Part shown: positions 1 through 8,123 of the stretch, one piece after another | Position numbering within the stretch: position 1 is the stretch's first letter | How the letters are laid out: each line of letters starts with the position of its first letter | Assembly: GCA_018656005.1 (NCBI GenBank) | Contig: JABHZW010000020.1 | Span: 1-53,481, forward strand | Source: Candidatus Pseudelusimicrobium marinum | GTDB taxonomy: Bacteria > Elusimicrobiota > Elusimicrobia > Elusimicrobiales > Elusimicrobiaceae | Length of the DNA: 53,481 bases | Reading direction: 5' to 3' | The notes under the pieces: model-generated | Told to the model about the DNA's origin: nothing | The model's database searches: none | Seen by the model: only the letters and a program-made list of their open reading frames with translations | Made by a program: the position numbers and the translations under genes

Positions 1-1842
1 ATAACAGCTAATTTAGATAATATCAAGGTAGATTATGAGAATGCAAAACAATGGTTACAAAAAAACATAAAAACAACCTCAACAAATAGAGAACTTGAAT
101 ATAAAATCATAGTAGAACATTTACAAGGCAAATTTGAATATGTACAAGCAACAAAAGTTGCGGAAATTTTAGGTACAAATGCCTTTACCGCACAAGAAAC
201 GGCAGTAATTTGGAAACTTCTTAAAAATAAGTTTTATAAATTTCCTTATGGCTATCAAAACCCTAACGATGTTCCAATGCATGTTTCATATACAGGAGCA
301 TTATTATCCAATCCTTATGCAGAAGGCACAGACAGAGTTTTGCAACAAATATTTGAACTTATAGACCAAGTACCATCAACAATCAAATTAGATTTTGTGC
401 AAGCAATAATGATTTCTGAGTTTGGTGATAGCCAAAAAAAAGATGTAGCAATAAAAGTAAAACAACTTATTGCAAGATATGATGTTTTAAAATATGGCAC
501 AAACCAAAGCTTTTTACAAGAGCTTGGATTATCTGAAACAAGCTATACAACAAACCAACGCCAAGCAGAATTCTTTTTAGTTTGGAATTTAGATGAGGTT
601 TTAAATAACATAGATTGGTTAATTATGGGTCAAGGCTGGGAAAAGAAACCGGGTGAACATCAATCCGAAGGTGCAGGATTTTTTGGTGAAAAAGATTCTA
701 TGCAGTATTCTGATAATGGTGTAAAGCATTACATATTAAAATTTTTAGTATTTACTTATTTTAAAAATACGGAAGGACCTCAAAGAGCAGAGTTTATAGA
801 AGAATATATTTCTATTGAGCAAACAAGTGAAGAAAAACACGACTTTAAACATTATGTTGTAACTGGTTGGTATGGTTTAGATGCGTTAAACATATTTGCA
901 CCAGAAGATTTGGAACTTTATAAAGATTCTATAAAGACAACACTAAAATCAAATTTAAAAAAAGTTATAGGTAAATGGGAGTATAGCTATATAGCTAGGG
1001 AATGTTGGGCTAAGTTTATGCTAATGTTTATTGCTGAGGATATTCTAGTAGAAGGATTATTGCTACCTCTTATCTTTATAATTAGAGTTAATGTGGGGTG
1101 TAGGTATTTAGGCAAGCTTACATTTGCAACAGGAAGAAAACTTATTAGTAAAAAAGCACTAGCTGTTTGGTATAAAAACAAAGCATTTAGAAAGGCAATA
1201 ATTCAAAATATGTTTTCTAGCAAAAAAACTAAAGAGATATTAATATCTGCTAAAGAAATTTCAGAATTAGTAGCTAAAGAAGCTCGTATGTTTAACTATT
1301 CCAAACCTTTTGCTAATAACTTTAATATGTATGGGCAGACAATAGCAGTTGGTGGTGGCAGATCTGCATCTAAAGGCACTTTTAAAGCAGGTGGTTTAAG
1401 AGCTGTGAGAGGTTTAAGCTCTTATTTTAGACATATTGCCAAAGTTAAAACAATAAGAATAGGGCAACATAGAGTGCCATACGAAACAAAAGAATTATTT
1501 TATAAGTTTATAGATTCTGCACAAGAATTAGGTATAAAATTTACTCCGCTAGAACAAACAATGCTAAAAATTGTTGAGAAAGAATTTGCAGAAATGGCTG
1601 TTAAAAAAGGTGCATATGCAACATTTGTAAAAGGTAGTATTGCAGTAACAGTACTAGCAGCCCCACCGCTTATTTTAGAGCTTTTTGATAGTGCTCCATA
1701 CGAAGCAATAGAAGGTATTGAAAGATCAACAGATGGTATTAACGATACAAACGAAGAAACCTGTACCTGGGTCGAAGTTGAAGAAGAGCAACAACCACAA
1801 AATGAAATAACAGATATGTTGGATCATTATTTACAAGATTAA
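1..1842 (+). CDS. Unknown large protein, 5' end cut by window edge
   Basis: The reading frame is open from base 1, so the true start lies outside the window; the first ATG inside (277) is probably internal. At least 613 codons are present. The visible part is lysine- and glutamate-rich, with a hydrophobic stretch at about residues 342-363 (LVEGLLLPLIFIIRV) and another near 545-562 (SIAVTVLAAPPLILELF), which may be membrane segments. The C-terminal tail is acidic and glutamine-rich. I recognise no catalytic motif or family. The stop is one base from the end of the convergent ligA, so there is no room for a terminator between them. Function unknown; coding status is well supported by the long open frame with composition like its neighbours. 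Confidence 0.75.
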   Translation: MTANLDNIKVDYENAKQWLQKNIKTTSTNRELEYKIIVEHLQGKFEYVQATKVAEILGTNAFTAQETAVIWKLLKNKFYKFPYGYQNPNDVPMHVSYTGALLSNPYAEGTDRVLQQIFELIDQVPSTIKLDFVQAIMISEFGDSQKKDVAIKVKQLIARYDVLKYGTNQSFLQELGLSETSYTTNQRQAEFFLVWNLDEVLNNIDWLIMGQGWEKKPGEHQSEGAGFFGEKDSMQYSDNGVKHYILKFLVFTYFKNTEGPQRAEFIEEYISIEQTSEEKHDFKHYVVTGWYGLDALNIFAPEDLELYKDSIKTTLKSNLKKVIGKWEYSYIARECWAKFMLMFIAEDILVEGLLLPLIFIIRVNVGCRYLGKLTFATGRKLISKKALAVWYKNKAFRKAIIQNMFSSKKTKEILISAKEISELVAKEARMFNYSKPFANNFNMYGQTIAVGGGRSASKGTFKAGGLRAVRGLSSYFRHIAKVKTIRIGQHRVPYETKELFYKFIDSAQELGIKFTPLEQTMLKIVEKEFAEMAVKKGAYATFVKGSIAVTVLAAPPLILELFDSAPYEAIEGIERSTDGINDTNEETCTWVEVEEEQQPQNEITDMLDHYLQD

Positions 1843-1843
1843 T

Positions 1844-4220
<2,377 letters not shown>

Positions 4221-4226
4221 ATATAG

Positions 4227-4232
4227 ATTTTA
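4227..4232 (-). promoter_or_regulatory. Putative -10 box of nusB, leaderless spacing
   Basis: TAAAAT read on the minus strand, followed by 6 nt and then the ATG of nusB. A start site about 7 nt after the -10 would fall on the start codon itself. No ribosome-binding site is present between them. Confidence 0.4.
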
Positions 4233-4289
4233 GCAAATTTTACACTACTTTTGATTGACTATAATAGCAAAAGATAGTAAAATAAAGGT

Positions 4290-4306
4290 GTCCCCTAATT
4301 TGGGGA
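4290..4306 (+). promoter_or_regulatory. Small hairpin upstream of infC
   Basis: TCCCC and GGGGA arms around a TAATTT loop, about 13 nt before the infC start. A TATATT box (4307-4312) follows directly, 6 nt before the ATG, so the hairpin probably lies in the promoter region as DNA and not in the transcript. Its role is unknown. Confidence 0.3.
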
Positions 4307-4318
4307 TATATTTATAGT

Positions 4319-4858
4319 ATGAGAAAATTTAAACCAAGAGAAAAGAAAACTTTCGTAAGAAAGAACGAATATATCCGTGTTCCAGAAGTAAGACTGGTAG
4401 ACAGCGACGGAACAATGCTAGGTATAAAGCCTATACAAGAGGCGCTAGATTTAGCTAAAGAAAGAGAATTAGAGTTGGTGGAAATATCCCCAACAGCTAA
4501 GCCTCCCGTTTGTAAGATTTTAGATTATTCTAAATTTCTATACGAACAAAGCAAAAAGAAAAAAGAAGCTAAGAAAAAGCAAAAAGCTAATGTTCTTAAA
4601 GAAGTTAGATTAAAAAGCAGAATAGCTTCACATGATTTGGAAACAAAAGTTAAACACGCAGAAGAATTTTTAAAAAAAGACGAAAAAGTCAAAATTACAG
4701 TAGTGTTTTTCGGTCGTGAAAATAAGCATAAAGATTTGGGAAGAGAGATGCTTACTAAAATACAGGAAAGGTTATCAGAGGTTGCTACATCAGAAGATAG
4801 AATACAATCGCTTGGTAATAGAATTTCCTTAACTTTTAGCCCCAAAAAAACACAATAA
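4319..4858 (+). CDS. infC: Translation initiation factor IF-3
   Basis: Binds the 30S subunit, prevents premature 50S joining and checks start-codon pairing. The 179-residue protein has the N-terminal domain (IRVPEVRLVDSDGTMLG, about 20-36), the lysine-rich linker (about 76-95) and the C-terminal domain (KEVRLKSRIASHDLETK onward). It starts with ordinary ATG, unlike the rare AUU start used for autocontrol in E. coli. No Shine-Dalgarno is visible and a -10-like TATATT lies 6 nt before the ATG. It heads the conserved infC-rpmI-rplT group, but rpmI and rplT here each have their own leader motif. Confidence 0.96.
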   Translation: MRKFKPREKKTFVRKNEYIRVPEVRLVDSDGTMLGIKPIQEALDLAKERELELVEISPTAKPPVCKILDYSKFLYEQSKKKKEAKKKQKANVLKEVRLKSRIASHDLETKVKHAEEFLKKDEKVKITVVFFGRENKHKDLGREMLTKIQERLSEVATSEDRIQSLGNRISLTFSPKKTQ

Positions 4859-4870
4859 TATAAGGTGGTA

Positions 4871-4919
4871 TAAAGCACTAGTGAAATAAGTGTTATATAA
4901 TCACGAAAACGAGGAAAAA
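4871..4919 (+). promoter_or_regulatory. Conserved promoter-like leader of rpmI
   Basis: One copy of a motif repeated in the window: TAAAGC (4871-4876), a 17-nt spacer ending in AAGTGT, then TATATA (4894-4899), followed by TCACGAAAAC and the Shine-Dalgarno GAGGAAAA just before the rpmI ATG. Similar copies precede rplT, zapA and atpH. The -35/-10 reading is inference; the repetition is seen directly. Confidence 0.5.
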
Positions 4920-5123
4920 ATGCCTAAACTTAAAAGTCATAGTGGCGCAAAAAAAAGATTTACGAAAACCGCATCTGGCAAGTGGAAACACAGAAAAGCC
5001 GGAAGAAGCCATTTATTAGCAGGTGGAAGTAAGAAAACAGAAAGAGAAATGAGAATAAAAGGTGTGTTGCAAAAAGAAAGTCCAGAGGGAAGAGCAATAG
5101 CAAAACACTTGCCAAATAAATAG
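4920..5123 (+). CDS. rpmI: 50S ribosomal protein L35
   Basis: Small basic protein of the large ribosomal subunit, 67 residues. The sequence MPKLKSHSGAKKRFTKTASG and the later HLLAGGSKKT-like part are characteristic of L35. I chose ATG 4920 over the in-frame ATG at 4890, because 4920 gives the normal N-terminus and follows GAGGAAAA at correct spacing. The stop codon TAG shares its G with a 15-nt perfect hairpin (5123-5137). It lies between infC and rplT, the usual order. Confidence 0.96.
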   Translation: MPKLKSHSGAKKRFTKTASGKWKHRKAGRSHLLAGGSKKTEREMRIKGVLQKESPEGRAIAKHLPNK

Positions 5124-5137
5124 GCGAGAGGCTCGCC
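5123..5137. repeat. Mini-hairpin flush with rpmI stop codon
   Basis: Arms GGCGAG and CTCGCC around loop AGG; the first G belongs to the TAG stop. It is followed by a CTTTTTTCGCTTTGCG tail similar to the one after the hairpin at 50793-50807, whose arms are GGCGAA and TTCGCC, with compensating changes in the stem. Confidence 0.7.
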
Positions 5138-5197
5138 CCCCTTTTTTCGCTTTGCGTTGGGGCTTTAAAAAATTTGAAACTAAACATACGGTGGCAA

Positions 5198-5253
5198 TAA
5201 AGTAAAAACAGAACAGGTGTTATATAGTCACAGAAACAAAGGAAAAAGAAAAG
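5198..5253 (+). promoter_or_regulatory. Conserved promoter-like leader of rplT
   Basis: TAAAGT (5198-5203), 17-nt spacer ending in CAGGTGT, then TATATA (5221-5226), GTCACAGAAACAAAGG and the start of rplT. It is a second copy of the motif seen before rpmI, zapA and atpH. Confidence 0.5.
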
Positions 5254-5607
5254 ATGAGAGTAACATATAGTGTTCCAAGGCACAAAAGAAAGAAAAAGAT
5301 TTTAAAAAGAGCAAAAGGCTTCTATGGTGATAAAAGCAGAAGATTAAGAATGGCTACTCAACAGGTAGACAAAGCCTTAAAAGCTTCTTACACAGGTAGA
5401 AAGGATAAAAAAAGCGAATATAGAGCACTTTGGATAACCAGAATTAATGGTGCATTAAGTGCAGAAAAAACTTTAAACTATTCAAAATTCATAAACGGGC
5501 TTAAAAAAGCAGAAATTACCTTAAACAGAAAAATGATTTCTGAAATGGCAATTAAAGATCCTGCTTCTTTTAAACAGTTAGTAGAAATCGCTAAAAAGAG
5601 TTTATAA
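5254..5607 (+). CDS. rplT: 50S ribosomal protein L20
   Basis: Binds 23S rRNA early in 50S assembly. The protein has 117 residues with the conserved PRHKRKKKILKRAKGFYGDK N-terminal region, the WITRINGA motif and NRKMISEMAI. It has its own promoter-like leader and AAAGGAAAAAG ribosome-binding site, and a strong terminator lies 20 nt after the stop. I see no L20-binding mimic upstream that would point to autoregulation as in E. coli or Bacillus. Confidence 0.97.
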   Translation: MRVTYSVPRHKRKKKILKRAKGFYGDKSRRLRMATQQVDKALKASYTGRKDKKSEYRALWITRINGALSAEKTLNYSKFINGLKKAEITLNRKMISEMAIKDPASFKQLVEIAKKSL

Positions 5608-5626
5608 ACAGATTATAAATCAATTT

Positions 5627-5659
5627 AAAAGCCCCGCTCATTACGAGCGGGGCTTTTTT
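5627..5659 (+). terminator. Rho-independent terminator after rplT
   Basis: A stem with arms AAAGCCCCGCTC and GAGCGGGGCTTT, small ATTAC loop, followed by a run of T. It closes the infC-rpmI-rplT block. Confidence 0.9.
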
Positions 5660-5677
5660 ATAGTACCTTGCTTAATT

Positions 5678-5696
5678 CCCCGTGTGTAACACGGGG
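5678..5696. repeat. Perfect 8-bp hairpin with 3-nt loop
   Basis: Arms CCCCGTGT and ACACGGGG around loop GTA, at the start of the rplT-pilin gap. It has the same construction (perfect arms, 3-nt loop) as the other mini-hairpins in the window. Confidence 0.6.
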
Positions 5697-5731
5697 TTGA
5701 AAGAAAACTCCCACATTAGTTTAATTTTTTT

Positions 5732-5826
5732 GTCATTGCGAAGATTTTGGAGATTGCCACAGAAAACGAAGTTTTCCTCGCAATGACACCCTAGGAGAGG
5801 GTCTCTCCAAAATCTGTGGCAATCTC
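5732..5826. repeat. ~95-bp composite palindromic repeat, GTCATTGCGA family
   Basis: Starts GTCATTGCGAAGATTTTGGA, ends CTGTGGCAATCTC, with the core hairpin GAAAAC-GAA-GTTTTC at 5762-5776. Positions 6731-6827 hold a second, inverted copy inside the pilin 1 gene. The flanks are nearly identical, but the core there is a different hairpin. Short relatives are at 40351-40381 and 45807-45862. The gap 5608-6184 holds no gene: only this repeat, those at 5833-5920 and 5968-6077, and the pilin 1 terminator. Confidence 0.8.
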
Positions 5827-5832
5827 ATTTTG

Positions 5833-5873
5833 AACTACCCCCAATCTCTCTTAGAGAGATTGGGGGTAGTTTT
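5833..5873. terminator. 18-bp perfect stem, terminator-like
   Basis: Arms AACTACCCCCAATCTCTC and its exact complement (5833-5850 and 5854-5871), loop TTA, then T residues on the plus strand. The CCCCCAATCTCT core recurs in the terminator after atpC (40130-40170), so this may be a dispersed repeat that also works as a terminator. Confidence 0.55.
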
Positions 5874-5920
5874 GTCATTCTCAGAGGGAGGCGAGTGTCT
5901 CGCCCGAAAGTGGGAATCCA
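5874..5920. repeat. Repeat with GTCATTCTCA and TGGGAATCCA flanks, hairpin core
   Basis: Contains the mini-hairpin GGCGAG-TGT-CTCGCC at 5890-5904. A shorter relative at 39640-39668 has the same flanks around CAGCC-GAA-GGCTG. The flanks are conserved and the core stem is not. Confidence 0.6.
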
Positions 5921-5967
5921 ATATAAAAAAAGTAAAAAATTTGTGGCAATCTCATTAAATACATTGT

Positions 5968-6077
5968 GTCATCTTGAGCGGAGCGAGCTTTGCGAGCGAA
6001 GTCGAAAGATCTTGGTATTATAGTGTGAAGTTAAAGACAAAGATTCTTCGGCTTCGTTTCACTTCGCTCAGAATGAC
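5968..6077. repeat. ~110-bp repeat of the GTCATTCTGAGC family
   Basis: Read on the minus strand it starts GTCATTCTGAGCGAAG, has AAGATCTTTCGACTTCGC in the middle and ends GCTCAAGATGAC. A copy of about 106 bp lies at 45110-45215 in the leader of pilin 2, where its terminal ATGAC supplies an ATG. Confidence 0.75.
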
Positions 6078-6125
6078 AAAGAATTTCAGAATGACAATAG
6101 TGAGTGGACATGGGTTGTTTGTTGG

Positions 6126-6161
6126 AAAAAAGAAACCCTGGTCGTAAACCCGGGGAGTTTC
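6126..6161 (-). terminator. Probable terminator of pilin 1
   Basis: On the minus strand, GAAAC-t-CCC pairs with GGGTTTC, followed by TTTTTTCC, about 25 nt after the pilin stop. One bulged base makes it weaker than the other terminators. Confidence 0.5.
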
Positions 6162-6184
6162 ATTTTTTTAGTCAAAAATTTAAT

Positions 6185-6892
6185 TTAACTCCAAGAGCAG
6201 TAGCGAGAGCCAGAAGGGCCAGCACATGTAGCGCCAAAGTTGTTTGCTATTTTTTCACACCTATCTTTATCTAGAGATACTTCCATTGATATCGTGCCTG
6301 TATCATAGCACCAAAGTCTGTAATTATAAGAATAATAGCTTAGAGCGTTTACTTTTATTTCAAATGCTGCAAAAACAGGATTAGTATAAGAAAAAAGAAT
6401 AGTAAAATTTCTACCATGAGTATCACTATAATTCAAATATGGTTGTATACTATAATCTTTACCAGAAACTTTTATTCTACAAATACCACCAGTGCAATCA
6501 CCAGTTCCATCAGATTTTTGAAAAGTAATATCTAATAAATCTAAAGCAGTAGTATCTTCTTGACTATCAAATAAACTTCTTCTATCTAGTGCATCATTAA
6601 CATTTTTACCTATTGTCATTAAACCACTAAGATGAGCCTTATCTCTTGCTACCATATATTTTGGTAATGCAATTGCTGCTAGTATTGCAACAATTAATAT
6701 CACAACTAAAAGTTCAATTAATGTAAACCCGAGATTGCCACAGGTTTTAGAGAGACCCTCTCCTCGGTTGTCATTGCGAGAAATTGCAAAGCAATTTCGT
6801 GGCAATCTCCAAAATCTTCGCAATGACAAATTGTTTAGATTAGAAACACGGCATTGTGTGTGTGTGTGCGGTAGAGAACCCTTTTTATTCAT
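6185..6892 (-). CDS. Type IV pilin-like protein with repeat-derived leader (pilin 1)
   Basis: The prepilin site is G|FTLIELLVVILIVAIL at about residue 56, followed by ALPKYMVARDKAHLSGLMTI; the C-terminal half has four or more cysteines (CTGGIC, CAGPSG). It belongs to the type IV pilin/pseudopilin superfamily and would be exported, cleaved after glycine and inserted through its hydrophobic helix. The leader is abnormally long: MNKKGSLPHTHTQ comes from a (CA)7 tract (6855-6868) and the rest from a 97-bp palindromic repeat (6731-6827) read in frame. A TATAAT box lies 6 nt before the ATG with no Shine-Dalgarno. A paralogue is at 45211-45750. Whether the long leader is processed normally is unknown. 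Confidence 0.85.
   Translation of the reverse strand: MNKKGSLPHTHTQCRVSNLNNLSLRRFWRLPRNCFAISRNDNRGEGLSKTCGNLGFTLIELLVVILIVAILAAIALPKYMVARDKAHLSGLMTIGKNVNDALDRRSLFDSQEDTTALDLLDITFQKSDGTGDCTGGICRIKVSGKDYSIQPYLNYSDTHGRNFTILFSYTNPVFAAFEIKVNALSYYSYNYRLWCYDTGTISMEVSLDKDRCEKIANNFGATCAGPSGSRYCSWS
6731..6827 (-). repeat. Palindromic repeat inserted in pilin 1 leader
   Basis: Inverted, near-identical copy of 5732-5826. Its core hairpin is GAAATTGC-AAA-GCAATTTC (6780-6798) in place of the GAAAAC stem of the other copy. It ends immediately before the glycine codon of the prepilin cleavage site and keeps the reading frame open. Confidence 0.8.
6855..6868 (-). repeat. (CA)7 tract in pilin 1 coding leader
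   Basis: Seven CA units on the coding strand, giving His-Thr-His-Thr. The matching tract in pilin 2 has eight units. A dinucleotide tract in a coding leader is a classical slippage site. Confidence 0.8.
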
Positions 6893-6898
6893 GTTTTA

Positions 6899-6904
6899 AT
6901 TATA
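6899..6904 (-). promoter_or_regulatory. -10 box of pilin 1, leaderless spacing
   Basis: TATAAT on the minus strand, 6 nt before ATG; the pilin 2 leader has the same arrangement (TATAAT at 45053-45058, 6 nt before ATG 45065). Confidence 0.5.
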
Positions 6905-6944
6905 CATAATTTTAATATAAAATAAGTTCTTTTGTTTATTGTTT

Positions 6945-7005
6945 CCTCCCCCTATATGAGGGGGGAGGGAAAGCGAACGATAGTGAGCTAGGGAGAGGGT
7001 GAGTA
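6945..7005. repeat. Intergenic CCTCCCCC-type palindromic repeat
   Basis: CCTCCCCCT pairs with an AGGGGG-GAGG arm across an ATATG loop, followed by AGCGAACGATAGTGAGC and a GGGAGAGGGTGAG end. Relatives are at 40208-40262 and 52682-52720. It lies between the divergent pilin 1 and pheS genes. Confidence 0.5.
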
Positions 7006-7059
7006 TTACCTTTAAAAATAAAAATTGGTTGTCTTTTATAAAAAGGGTCTGTATTTTTA

Positions 7060-7065
7060 TATAAT
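7060..7065 (+). promoter_or_regulatory. -10 box of pheS, leaderless spacing
   Basis: TATAAT followed by 7 nt and the ATG at 7073. No Shine-Dalgarno is visible, and there is no room for a T-box or attenuator leader. Confidence 0.5.
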
Positions 7066-7072
7066 ATATACT

Positions 7073-8122
7073 ATGAATATCATACAATGGAAAACTACAG
7101 TAAAAGATATTGAAACAAAGTATCTAAAGCTGGTAGAAAAAGCTAATACACTAACAGAGTTAGATAATATCAAAACCGCTTGTCTTGGCAGAAAAGGCGA
7201 AATTAATGATGTTTTGAAACATCTTAAAAACTTTTCTATAGAAGAAAAAAAACAAGCTGGTCCGCTTGGTAACAAGCTAAAAAATAAATTAACAGAAATT
7301 TTCGATACAAAACTAAACACCCTAAACATTGGCGAAATGAACGAAATCCTAAACAAAGAAACTATAGATTTAAGTTTACCTGCCTACCCGTTTAAAACAG
7401 GTAAGAAACATCCATTAACCATCGCTCAGAAAAAAATGACAGATATTTTATTCAAACTCGGTTTCAACCTAGCAGATGGACCTGTAATAGAACAAGAATT
7501 TTATAATTTCGATGCTTTAAATATAAGCAAAAATCACCCTGCAAGAGACGAGCAGGATACATTTTTTGTTGAAAATAAAATTAAAGACGATTTGGTTTTG
7601 CGAACACATACATCAAATGTTCAAATCAGATATATGAAAAAAAACAAACCACCAATTCGTATTATATCGCCGGGAAAAGTCTTTAGAAAAGATGATGTAG
7701 ATGCTAGCCATACACCAGTATTTCATCAAATAGAAGGTTTGTATATAGACAAAAAAGTTTCTATGGCAGACTTGAAACAAGACCTTAACTCTTTTATGCA
7801 AGGCCTTTTTGGCAATAAAGCAGAAATCAGATTTAGACCTTCGTACTTCCCGTTTGTAGAACCAGGGGTAGAGGTAGATGTGAAATGTACATTCTGCCAA
7901 AAAGGCAAGCCCTGCAGTGTATGTAAATCCACTGGTTGGATAGAAATGCTAGGTGCAGGGATAGTCCACCCAAATGTTTTAAAAAATGTAAATATAGATT
8001 CGGAACAATATAGCGGGTATGCCTTTGGTATGGGTGTAGAACGGCTAGCAATGGTTCTGTTTGGGATAAGAGATATAAGAACATTTTATGAAAACGATGT
8101 AAGAAATTTGGAGCAGTTTTAA
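7073..8122 (+). CDS. pheS: Phenylalanine--tRNA ligase alpha subunit
   Basis: Catalytic subunit of the alpha2-beta2 enzyme that charges tRNA-Phe. From ATG 7073 it has 349 residues, normal for the family; an ATG at 7025 would add a non-conserved hydrophobic N-terminus and lies upstream of the likely -10 box. Class II motifs are visible: motif 1 region GPVIEQEFYNFDALN, motif 2 PGKVFRKDDVDASHTPVFHQ, motif 3 GMGVERLAMVLFGIRDIR. An N-terminal coiled coil (about 10-100) binds tRNA. One base separates its stop from the pheT start, so the two are cotranscribed and probably coupled. Confidence 0.97.
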   Translation: MNIIQWKTTVKDIETKYLKLVEKANTLTELDNIKTACLGRKGEINDVLKHLKNFSIEEKKQAGPLGNKLKNKLTEIFDTKLNTLNIGEMNEILNKETIDLSLPAYPFKTGKKHPLTIAQKKMTDILFKLGFNLADGPVIEQEFYNFDALNISKNHPARDEQDTFFVENKIKDDLVLRTHTSNVQIRYMKKNKPPIRIISPGKVFRKDDVDASHTPVFHQIEGLYIDKKVSMADLKQDLNSFMQGLFGNKAEIRFRPSYFPFVEPGVEVDVKCTFCQKGKPCSVCKSTGWIEMLGAGIVHPNVLKNVNIDSEQYSGYAFGMGVERLAMVLFGIRDIRTFYENDVRNLEQF

Positions 8123-8123
8123 T

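Noticed and set aside
4890-4919. Longer N-terminus of L35 from ATG 4890
   Set aside because: Adds residues not found in L35 and lies in the leader motif; 4920 has the correct ribosome-binding site. The same reasoning removed ATG 32952 for atpH.
7021-7073. T-box or pheST attenuator leader
   Set aside because: The likely -10 box is 7 nt from the start codon, so no room for an RNA leader; no T-box sequence seen.
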